NCBI GenBank assembly: GCA_963969595.1
Contig: OZ018414.1
Coordinates: 17,839,660-17,903,659, forward strand
Direction of reading: 5' to 3'
DNA from: Neckera pumila
Lineage: Eukaryota > Streptophyta > Bryopsida > Hypnales > Neckeraceae
DNA: 64,000 nt
Positions 35,126 through 45,041 of the stretch are shown in pieces (positions within the stretch are counted from its first letter, which is position 1; every line of letters begins with the position of its first letter). The notes under the pieces were generated by a model, which searched no databases, was not told where the DNA came from, and saw nothing but the letters and a program-made list of their open reading frames with translations. Position numbers and translations under genes: made by a program.

Positions 35126-36205
35126 CACTACAAGAGAAGGGGGTGTTTTAAGTAGTGTCCTAGACATCATGTCTTTTAAATAACGTCTTGTAAGTAAGTT
35201 TTTAAGTAAAATTTTACTAAAAAGATTGTCTTTTTAGTAAAATTTTACTTAAAAACTTGCTTAAAAGACGTTACTTAACCCCTAAAAGCCCAAGTGTCCC
35301 TGGGAGGGTTTTTTGGTACTTCGGGCAAGCTCATGTGACCTCAATTTTTTACATGATTTTCTGAAACTTTTTTGGGAGATAGGAAATCACATTAGCTTCG
35401 CGGGAAGATAAATTTCATCAAATTTCGACTTACCTTCCAAAAGTTATGAGCATTTGAAAATTAATTTCAGTTTGGGAATCTGCTGCCCTTCAGGAAACTG
35501 ACTTTGACTCCCAAGAGGGCAGCAGAGGTGGCAAGAGAGGAGAGGTGGCAAGAGAGGCTATTGTTGTGCCTGTTGGGAGGTCACATGAGGCTTTAGGAGC
35601 TTGTAGATGTTAGAGACTTTGACATTTTTCAATTTTTTTTTTTCTACTTCTAAAATACAAGTGCATCTTTCAATCCACCGTTTAGATTTTGTAGATCACC
35701 AAGTGTGTGATGGGAATTTCTTTTTGAAAATGGCTTAGTGTATTGTCATTTCTTGAGACATAGAGGCAAATTTTATTTTTTTTGAATATCGGGATTGACT
35801 TAAATTGCCTTGAAAATTGGCATGCACATGCCTAACATGTTTCCCTGTAAGAAAAAATTAGAAATTGGAGGTCTGTAGTGGAAAAAAATTCAGCAAATGG
35901 CGGTCAAAGGCATCTGAAATTTTCGGGCACAGTGGAAAAAAAAGAAAAAAACAGACTTTGAATGCAAATATCTCCCAATCTGTACGGTCAAACCTCACGA
36001 AATTTTTACCACATGTTCTTACACAAGTTAACTACAAGATCCAACGGTTACATTCCCAAAAAATCAATTTTTCAAACTTTTTTGATGAATGCTATAGAAA
36101 TGGCAGTTTTGGGTGTTTTTTGAGGTAGAAAAGGCCTTGGGCTCTTAGGGGTTAAAAGACGTGATGTCTAGGACACTACTTAAAACACCCCTTTCTCTTG
36201 TAGTG
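35126..36205. mobile_element. CACTA-type MITE with a nested TTAA element
   Basis: It starts CACTACAAGAGAAGGGGG and ends, inverted, CACTACAAGAGAAAGGGG. The inverted ends continue for about 50 bp (…GTTTTAAGTAGTGTCCTAGA). It is flanked by ATA on both sides (35123-35125 and 36206-36208), the 3-bp duplication typical of CACTA elements. Without the nested 873-bp element it would be only about 203 bp and almost wholly self-complementary. It has no coding capacity. It split a thaumatin-like exon. Confidence 0.92.
35279..36151. mobile_element. TTAA element inside the CACTA MITE (873 bp)
   Basis: TTAA is at 35275-35278 and 36152-36155. The ends CCCCTAAAAGCCCAAG and, inverted, CCCCTAAGAGCCCAAG differ at one position. 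It is the same family as 34053-34966. It inserted after the CACTA element did, so the order of events is readable: gene, then CACTA, then TTAA element. Confidence 0.88.
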
Positions 36206-36487
36206 ATAGTTGGTTCCCGTCTTGCATCCGTAGACAACATTAGCATTGTCCGAGGAAAAGGAGTAGGACGACATGCAAGGATTCTTGAAGAACTGCGTGC
36301 CCGGAGTGGAGCTATGGCCTTCGCCGTCCACGTTCCTACAGCCGAACGCTGGAAATCCAGAAAATGTGTTGGGTTTCCCGCACCGTTGCTTCAGGTTGGG
36401 GATTTTGCAAACGGGCATCCAACAGTGAAGACCCGACCTCGTCACGTCCCTCGTAGGTTTTCACTAGGAGGGGAAGATTGTACCATC

Positions 36488-36697
36488 CTGCACACAAGAG
36501 ATTGATTGCATACATGCAGTCCATATTGTTTCATTAATTACCCAATTTGCAATTGCTGTCTTTGTGATGTTGTGATTGCTATGGTAGGAGATTCGGACTT
36601 AGTATGTATATGGATATCTGGTTTGAGTTTGACATGATTCCCGTTTTACAAAGATCGCTTGCTAGTTTTGCATACTGGATCGCTTGCTAGTTTCACA
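36488..36697. other. short unique spacer next to the right arm
   Basis: This is the presumed intron sequence upstream of the orphan thaumatin exon. It contains a short direct duplication (GATCGCTTGCTAGTTT twice, 36652-36693). It ends where the arm begins at TTTTTTATTTTCTTGGCC. Confidence 0.5.
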
Positions 36698-37123
36698 TTT
36701 TTTATTTTCTTGGCCTACAAGTAGCAGTGCTCTAATTCTGACTGTCGAGCAGCCACATATACCGGTAGTAAAAATCGACAGGGTTGGAAAATATGAATCC
36801 AAAGCCACGAGAACTTATTGGCCTCCATTCGGTCTCCGGCGGGCCTTGGCCTTGTCACTCTGACTGTTACCTAGTGAGAGTTGGAATGCACTGGTTGCCA
36901 GCAGCCCAAATCCAACACTTTTTTTCATCTTCTCTACCATTAATTTATAACTTATTGTACTTGAGTTTGGCTTATAAATTTTTAACAATTTATTATTTTG
37001 AATCATTTTCTACTTCTTTCTACTTACTATTTTTTTCCTATATGTTGTACAATTCCAAATGATGTGAAATTTTTCAAGCATATAGACAACTTGTTTAGGA
37101 AATTGAATTCAAAGAAGCACCAC

Positions 37124-37681
37124 CATTACAAAAAAAGGCAACCCTCAAAGGGGCTGCTTCCCTTTGAGGAGTTCCCCTCAGGGAGGTGCAGCCCCTTTGA
37201 GGGGAACCCGTCTATTCTTGAACAGGGGGTTCATTTTTAAAAATTTTAAAATTTTTTAATAATAATATAATATTAATATAATAATATTATAATTAAAAAA
37301 ATTAAAATAATACAAATTAATAATAAAATAATAATATAAAAAATATTAAATATTAAAATAATAATTAAAATAATAATAAAATAATTAAAATAAACTAATT
37401 CTCAAATTAGGAAGCTGATGTGGTTGCCATGGTGCCACATCAGATTCAAAAAAAAAAATTAATTTTCTTTTAAATTAATTATTTTTATGTTTTTTAAAAT
37501 ATTAAAAATAAGGTTCAATGCCAGTGTCGTGCCCTGTCCAAGCTCTCCCGTTCGCTAGAAGGGGATTTGTTGTTTTTTTGTTTTTTTTACCGAAAATTGA
37601 AGAAAAAAACAAAAAAAACAGTTGTTGTTCCCTTGTTCCCCTCACTCACAGCCCCTTTGAGGGCTCTGATTCTTCCTAATG
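37124..37681. mobile_element. 558-bp CATTA…TAATG element inserted without target duplication
   Basis: It starts CATTAC and ends GTAATG-like (…CCTAATG). After 13 poorly matching bases the inverted ends agree again (CCCTCAAAGGGGCTG). The left arm is uninterrupted at 30074|30075: its minus-strand reading GCACCAC|CTTTATC is exactly the two flanks here joined. No target base is certainly duplicated. The interior has a second palindrome (37145-37205) and an extremely AT-rich centre (37230-37400). There is no coding capacity. Confidence 0.8.
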
Positions 37682-40600
37682 CTTTATCGGCATTTTTTCA
37701 TTGAAAAGTAAGCTTGCAAAGTGCAGCTGCCCAGTTTTTCGCAAGATTGAAAAAATGGTTTTCAAGACTTTGAATGCTTATATCTTATGATCCACATGGT
37801 GGAATTTTCTTAAATTTTTACTACATGTTTTCAAGATGTCATACTACAAGATCCTCCGGTTATATGTGTCAAAAATTGTTTTTTTCCAAAAATTTGGTAG
37901 TTGTGTTAGAAATGGCAGGTTCGGGAGAGTTTTTGGTGATTACATAGTCATGAAACTTTAGGGGTTAACACAATTCTTTGTTTTTGACTTAAGTATGAGT
38001 GCTTGAGAAACTACAAATTCAAAATAATGTATTTAGCCCACATGGGTTGTTCTACTTCCTACCACCCCATGTGTATATATAAAATTGTCTTTTCACTTGA
38101 AAACTCAAAATATGTTATTGATAACAAATGGTTGTAATGCATTATTCATTGGATCCTTGCCAACATCTTTTCCTACAACTATTTGTTGATTTGTATGTTT
38201 GGTCCAAAGAGTAAAAAAGAAAATGAAACAAAAACATAATGTACTGCCACTATCCTAACACCTAAGCTGACATTAATTATTTGAGGATGAATTTTGTGGA
38301 TGAGGAGTCCAGGGAGGGAAAGGCAGCCTCTTTGAAGGCTACTAAATGTTATGATGGCTCCCATTACTTATAGACATGTGTTTTCAAATATATTAATTAA
38401 TATAAAATGCATGTACAACATATCTCCTGACGAAACACGTTAAATCCCCAAGGAAGTGGGCCCAGTAGGATAAATTCGGGTTTCTCAAGAGTAAAAGTAA
38501 ATAAAAGCCCCCTATATTTGAGCCGTCTCTAGGGATACTTACTAGCCCCCCCAACTAATTTGGGGCCTCTTATTGCAAATATGAATTTAGATTTTGAAAA
38601 AAATAAATTGTGACAAATAAAAAATTCCAGTGTTTATTCTAGAATAAATTTGGCCCGCAAGACCTACAAAGGACAGGAGGATTTAACGTCCTCCTCTCTT
38701 GACCATGCATTTGACAAGCTTGACTTTTCAAACACCTTGAAAAGTAAATAAGGTAGGAATACCATAAACCGTGCGATGACCATAAGCGGTTTTAATGTAC
38801 CTACTCTTGTCATTTATGCCTTGAAATGCCAAGAATAGGTACATGGACACGGTTTATGGTTCCATCATGATTTATGGTATTTCTATCTTACCAATGCCAA
38901 TGAAATGAAAATCCAACCAAGTATAGTTGAGCCAAAGAAAGTTTCATTCAAGTGTAAGGTAGGAATACCATAATTGGTTGTTGACTTTTTAATACTAAAG
39001 TGGTACCGTCTCATGGACAACCCATTACCATTGCCATTACAAGTTGCGACTCATAACCTTCTTTCCTTTCAACTTGGTTCTTACATCCTTGGATCATGAA
39101 GATAAAAGGTTGTGATAGAAAAATGTACAACCGGTTATGTAAGATAACCTATTCGCCGCTAATGTGGCTCATTAGTTATCCAATATATAAACGGTTTCAA
39201 TGTACATGCTCTTGTCATTTATGCCTTGAAATGATAAGAACAAGTACATTGAAATGGTTTATACTATGTAGTATTTCTACCTTAGAGCAACTCCACAGTG
39301 GCTCTCAAGTAGACCAAACACAGTAACTGGTAGTGCTCCATGGCGGTTCTTCAAGCAGATAAAAAAAAACCAAGCTCTTCATATTTTGAAGAGCATACGG
39401 CCAAATAGAGAACCTTGCGAGCACGCTAATTGCTTTGTTACAATTTCCAAAATATGAATTGCCGAGTTTGCTTCCATGTAGCAGGTGCAATTAGTGCAGA
39501 ATACGCACAACAATCAAGAAGTAGGTCCAGCAACTGAAACAGATGTGACAACCAAGAACTAAGGTGACACTCAACCAAAAATTGTGCATACCTAGTTCCG
39601 CATCCCAAGCCCGTGTCGTCGTAGGAGCAGGTGCAACATGTAGGCCACTTCATTGAACTGCCACACTGTAGTCTCCAAGGTGGATATTCAACATTGGATG
39701 GCTTGTTCAGCCTCATGTATGTTGCCCTAATCATTATCGCTAGAGCTTTTTGTGAGGGCAAAATAGTGCCAAATTGCAACAAGAAAAAAAAATTGGCTAA
39801 AAGATGACAACAAAATCTGAAGTTTTTTGTCATAAAACTTCACAGCTAAAAAAAATCTTAGATGAAATCTCCAGATTGTGGATGCAAACAATATTATAGA
39901 TAGGTGATATGTCAATGCTAATGTGATATTTTCTATCCAATGTATAAATGAATGTTGAAATTTGGAGCACCACTATTAATAACATTTTATATCACCACTT
40001 TAATTAGAACTTCATAAAATATGAAAAGCAAGCCCTGCAATTTATCGGTGCTTTTTGATTTTGTATGTTAGCCAATAAAGACTCCTTTACACTTGAGACC
40101 AAGTCAAGAAAATATATTTTTTGATAATTTGCATTGGTCAAACTATACCATAGTTTCTTGAAGCTCTTGGCCATTGATGCGGGTGCTCAAAATTTTTTTA
40201 TTTTCTTGGCCCACAAGAAGCAGTGCGTTAATTCTGACTGTCGAGCAGCCACATAACTTGTAGTAATAATCAACTGGGGTCCAAAATATGAAACCAAAGC
40301 CACAATACGGCTTGCCTCCATTAAGTCTCTGGCCTTGGCCTTTGTCACTCAGGCTGTTACCCAGTGAGAGTCGGCTGGATGGATCGAGCTGAATGAACCG
40401 ACAGTAGCCCAACTGAAATCCGACACTTTTTTTCATCTTCTCTACCATTAATTTATAACTTACTGTACTTGAGTTTGGCTATGGCTCCCGTCACTTCTAG
40501 ACAGGTGTTTTCACATCTATTAATTAATATACAATGCAAGTACAACATGTCTCAACAAGCTTGACTTTTCAAACCACTTGAAAAGCAAATAACTTACCGG

Positions 40601-41000
40601 TAGCAATGAAATGAAAACCCAACAAAGGGCAACCGGGCCAAAGAAAGCCCCATTCAAGTGTAATACCACAAACCCTGCTAGTACCATAAACAGTTTCAGT
40701 TGACCTGCTCTTGTCATTTATGCATTGAAATGCCAAGAACAGGTACATTGAACCAGTTTATGGCTCCATCACGATTTATGCAATTTCTACCTTATGTACG
40801 AATCTTCATGACACATTTTCCAACGTGCAGTAGTTGATCGAAGCTGTGATGGCAGCCTGCCGTAGGAGTACAGACATTTTCATTTTCGGTTTTCTGAAGC
40901 AAATGAATTTCATTCATTGCAAGGCAACCGACAGTCAAAGAACATTTGACAAAGCAAGTACGCGGCGAAAACAAGCAGCAGAGTGCAGACTTCCGTGCTC

Positions 41001-41007
41001 TATATAA
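41001..41007 (+). promoter_or_regulatory. TATA box of 3D-domain gene copy C
   Basis: TATATAA in CTCTATATAATGGTGC, about 330 bp before the start codon, conserved in all three copies. Confidence 0.6.
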
Positions 41008-41332
41008 TGGTGCTTTTTATCACAACTTTCATGCCCAATTTGCAATATGCTTTCTTGACCAGCCTTGACTGTGAAGTGGGCTTTGCAGATGACTGGCTAT
41101 ATGCGGATATTTCCTATCCAAATCCAAGGCCCGAGCAACTAGCTGATCTCCAGTGCTGTTCCAAGCAGGCAGATCGATCACAGTGCTTTCATTTTTGAAC
41201 TGAATCAAGCTTCCGAGTGATTGTCGTTGCAGGACTTGCTTCTAGATAAGTACTAGCAAAAGCCTCAAAACATCAACTGATAGAGTGTTTTTTTTGCACC
41301 TGTGATAAGTGCGTTCGGGTTGATAGATTGTG

Positions 41333-42788
41333 ATGATGAAGCTCCTTGCAATTGCTGCTCTTGCTGTCCTTATGATCTGTGCACGAGAGATCAAGCAAGC
41401 AGAAGCTGCACCACCAAGGTGCTACAATGGCGCGTCGGCCTCCGTGCAGTTCACGCAGTATTGGGTCCCCATCGAAGGCTCCAAAGACGAAAACGACGAT
41501 GGCGACGTGATTACTCTGTCTGGACCTAAAACCAAAAGAATCGTAAGAGACGACGGTGAGTTCACGAGAATTACAATCGTACTCACAGAGAGGCTACCTC
41601 TGGTTCCCGGATAGTTATTCCAGGTTGACGTACTGTGTTCCCATTAGGGAAGATTTGTGCCCTTGATTTTAATTTTGGCTGTTTGATTCTCTGCTTTCTG
41701 CTTTTGTCCGGACACATATTCCCCTGTTCCCAGTGCAAAATCACCTGGAAAGCTCCGGTCGTTTTGTAAGGGAAGCAAGGATGATCTTTCTGCGATTTTA
41801 CATGAGCTAGTTGAATAAATTTGATTGCCTGCAGGTTCCCTGATTGAAAGCACGGACGAGAACACGTACAGCAAATGCGTGGAAGAAGGAACCTGTCTTC
41901 TGCTCAACGGCAACCTCGTCAACCTTGCGTCATCCCCACAGACATTCCAGGTCAGCGTTGCAAATACTCTTAAGTCATCTTTCGCACCAGGCATGAGCAG
42001 GAGATTTAGTAGTATTTGAAGATATCTTGGCCATGGATTTCTGGATAAATGGTGGCTATGGATGAGGAGATTTAGTTATCCTGGATTCAAGAGCCAATAA
42101 ATCAGGATCGATTGTGAAGCTGATTCGGCAGTCTCAATAGTAGTTACGATGATAACATTATAACCCATGATGCTTATCCTTCTGAACTCCACTTCCAGAA
42201 TTTGATTTTTTTGGATATGCAACCAATGTGCTTCATTGCTAGCGCTAGCATATATACCTTAGTAGCCAACTCTTAAGTCTGTTTAGCACTTCAACTCACC
42301 TTCTCTTCAAATTTTCTAGACTTAAGCACATCTTCTTCCCTCACCCAAATTTCAATCAGCTTTGAAAGTGAATTGCACTAAGTGGCAATTATGGGTGCGA
42401 ATATCTGAAGTCCATTAATTTCGTCAATTCAAAGCAGTGATCCTGATCAATCAATTGGACATACGTGTTTGCATTTCAGGTTTTGGACAAGAGCAAATTT
42501 CCTTACGGCCAAGGATCCTCTGGTGCGGCGTTGAAACCCTTCGTGAGCGTCGCAGCCAACGACCTGGCCCAGGGCACGAAGCTGTTTGTGTCGGAGTTGC
42601 AGAACTGGAAGCTGCCGAATGGGCAGATTCACAATGGGTGCGTGCGAGTCGACGACCAGGGAGTCGGCTTTAGTTGCCACATTGACTGGTTTGTGGTGTC
42701 GTATGCCAACTATGATAAGTTGAGAAATCTTCCTGAGCACGCTACTGTTCAAGTCAGTAACTGCCAGATTCTCAGCTATGGAGCCTGA
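41333..42788 (+). CDS. secreted 3D-domain (double-psi beta-barrel) protein, copy C
   Basis: Exons 41333-41555, 41835-41950 and 42480-42788 give 215 residues. Donors are GACG|GTGAGT and CCAG|GTCAGC; acceptors are TGCAG|GTTCC and TTCAG|GTTTTG. A signal peptide ends near residue 26. Residues 30-75 hold CYNGASASVQFTQYWVP, the first strand region. Exon 2 has two cysteines (YSKCVEEGTCLLLNG). Exon 3 has the 3D-like core: GTKLFV 145-150, HNGCVRVDDQG 164-174, CHIDWFV 179-185. Asp171, Asp172 and Asp182 are the candidate conserved acidic residues. AATAAA lies at 42864-42869, 76 bp after the stop. It sits head-to-head with copy B, 16.4 kb between start codons. The family assignment is from motif pattern only. 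Confidence 0.87.
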
Positions 42789-42863
42789 ATTGAATTCTCC
42801 ACAAATGGGGATCCACGATTTAGGACCAGTTGACACGTACTCCCGTGTATAAGTCTTAAAGCT

Positions 42864-42869
42864 AATAAA
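42864..42869 (+). terminator. polyadenylation signal of copy C
   Basis: AATAAA 76 bp downstream of the TGA, conserved in the left arm. Copy A lost this stretch in its 672-bp deletion. Confidence 0.55.
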
Positions 42870-43075
42870 AAGTACCCAACAGGAACATCGATCCTGCATG
42901 TGCGTATTGGATGAATGGATGCAAATGATTTGGACTTTTGGTGCAAGCTCTCTTGTCGCAGAAACTGATTGCTGGCCACACGTTCATACGATTTGAGCTA
43001 CGCACAAATCTCTATTATGGATAAGCTCAATCACCTACGTTAGTTCTGTTTTTGTTACTCAGTTTCTAGAAAACT

Positions 43076-45041
43076 GCCAAGGAGCTAGTTCAGTGTTTGA
43101 CAGTCTAGACTCGCACTAGTGTTAAGTTTGTGCGAGTAATGATCTCCCCCGGGCAAGCTACTGTGTGCAAGTCTAATTTTCAGCTATCAATGCGGGCAAG
43201 TCCGTCACCGTCCTAGTAGCCCACTCCCTCCGAGAGATTCACTCGCCGCCTCTTGTATCCAGAGTATAATATTATCCGCCATTTCCCCTCTTGCCCCGCT
43301 TGCACTTGCGCCTCGATGTCCGACAGTGACCACTGGACGAGCAACTCGGCGACGACGACATCGTAGGCAACATGGGCGCAGGGACTCCGAAATCGAATCC
43401 AATACAGCCAAAGAATTTTGGTATTTTGAATGAATGAAGTGGCTTACACCGCCGCACGCAACTATATATACTCTACAGTTTAGAATAGCAGTACTGTAGT
43501 AAACTTTATACTACAAATGTTCTCATCCGACAAGCTCTGAATAAAGTTTTAAAAGACTCCTAAAAGATCCCAGCCATTGCGATTGCCGAGGGGCTATCCC
43601 ACTGGAGTCCTGCATGTTTTCTAAAACCGACACATATCTTACATGGGAAACGAGCGTCCTCTCTGCTCACTTGGCCTGCCACGGGAAAATGTCAAGCGCT
43701 TTATCGCTATTTTAACGAAATTGACCGTTCCTTCTGGAAGAAACGATCCTGCTCCCTATATTGATTGAATTCGAAGTGTTTTGGAAATTGGAGCAAGCTC
43801 TCTGTGCAGTGAGTTGATTTTTGGCTACTCGGTTTTGCAAACGATGTAAGCTACAGTGGGACCTCAATAATGGATAAACTAAATCATCTATGTAGGTTAC
43901 ATTTAAGCGAACATTTGTCGATCAAAAATGTTGCGCAGATTCACACGATCTAAGCTACACCATATTCGACGTACCAAGAGATCTTTTCTTATTCTTGAAA
44001 ACTTTCTCATTTCCTCTCTGTTCATTTCAGCAGTTTTTCTTGGTAATAATATATTTTCAATCATGAACTGTTTTCCTCCTATCCTGCCAGAGAGTCAGGT
44101 TCATGAAACATTTCCTATACAAAACTCCGCTCTTTGTTACTCCGACTTGGTTGTACATTGCAGATCCACGGGCTAAGTCTTGGAAGTCAGAGAAGGCATT
44201 TGTAAGGAAAGCTTGACACCAAGTTTTGCAATTCTCAACAACTGCTTCAGTGACATGCATCACCATTAAAACTAGTAAAGAACCCACACTCTCATAAGCT
44301 GGACAATGGCTTTGGTGAATCTTGAGAACAGGGTTCCAATTGCTCCGTTCCTCTCGGCAACCAATTCCGAACTGCACTTCAAAAGTTGGGACAAATTGTG
44401 AACTTGTTAATAACCTCGCTTCATAGGTTCAATAGAATTCCCCTTATATTTGTTCATTTCATAAGGCAACTCATTCGGTGTTTCTTTCGCTTACACGAGC
44501 TGGACAATTACACGAGCAGTTAATACATAGCCACAAGAACACCGAAAAATGCTGCCATACTTCGAATTGTGCTTTCAACACGTCATTGATGGAAGAGGGA
44601 CAAAAGTTTTCACTCCCCTCGTGAACACAGTTCCTTCTATACACGTCTGCAAGAAAAAACTAAGAAATCTACTGTGACTCCAAATCTATCATTAAAACTC
44701 TGCATCACCATCGCGCTGTTGTAAAACTTGGCGGCCATAGTCAGGCCAAGCTCAAGCACAAGCTCAAGAGAAAGTGATTACTGGGACTAAGAACCTAACT
44801 TTCCGTCGCCACCGATTCAGATCACTGACATAATACTGTACACTAAACAAAATTAATGCAGGTGGATCTCTTCACATGAATCTTCACATAGATCTCATTC
44901 ATTCCTCATGTGCAGATAGCTGCTTCTCTTTCAATTTGTTTGATTCTCCTTTCTTCGATTCCTCCCACCCTTCAAACCCAGTAAATTTGATAAAACACAC
45001 GTTTCTTACAAAACTCTTCAAAACCAGGTGACTCTCTTGGT
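43076..45041. other. intergenic DNA with a duplicated flank
   Basis: The block 43785-43915 is a diverged repeat of 42935-43045 (GCAAGCTCTCT … GATAAACTAAATCATCTATG), so the 3' flank of the 3D gene is duplicated once more. At 44057-44377 a minus-strand frame of 106 codons (VENCKTWCQAFLTNAFSDF) looks somewhat like protein, but I recognise no family. A GC-rich island at 43200-43420 encodes basic, low-complexity peptides only. Confidence 0.45.
43854..43880. mobile_element. possible pogo/Emigrant-type terminus
   Basis: TA followed by CAGTGGGACCTCAATAATGG resembles the known Emigrant/pogo-type end (CAGT.AAACCTCTAT). The related positions in the arms (CAATCGAACCTCTATTATGG, minus strand 23228-23247) share the pattern. 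I could not find the partner end, so the element's extent is unknown. Confidence 0.35.

Larger units (their letters stand above)
35102..36487 (-). pseudogene. orphan thaumatin-like exon 3, split by a CACTA element
   Basis: Minus-strand exon 3 begins at 36487 after TGTGTGCAG, runs to 36206, is interrupted by 35126-36205, and resumes at 35125-35102 with the final codons YEVVFCP-stop. It matches exon 3 of the complete gene (SGFPAFGC, GTQFFKNPCMSSYSFSSDNA). It is also damaged: one base is lost at its start (GATGG-TAC), giving an in-frame TAG eight codons in, and one base is gained about 35 bp later. No exons 1-2 precede it on this strand. Thaumatin gene 2 (17676-18251, plus strand) lacks exactly this exon, so an inversion may have split one gene. 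Confidence 0.85.
36698..43075. repeat. right arm of large inverted duplication
   Basis: Reverse complement of 23172-30501 apart from four transposon insertions. It carries 3D-gene copy C on the plus strand. Similarity to the diverged third copy (18955-21068) continues beyond this arm's end to about 43108, while the left arm stops at 23172. So the right arm keeps the older flank. Confidence 0.92.

Noticed and set aside
40983..41198. 71-codon frame upstream of 3D-gene copy C, also open in copy B (25071-25286)
   Set aside because: It overlaps the TATA box, begins with GTG, and is only conserved because the arms are near-identical. The diverged copy A has a stop four codons after the internal ATG.
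42237..42250. 14-bp perfect palindrome TGCTAGCGCTAGCA followed by TATATA in intron 2 of copy C (also 24019-24032)
   Set aside because: Conserved only between the near-identical arms. There is no independent evidence for a promoter or binding site.
23172..43075. Inverted duplication as an assembly artefact
   Set aside because: The arms differ by four complete transposon insertions and many substitutions, which an artefactual copy would not show.
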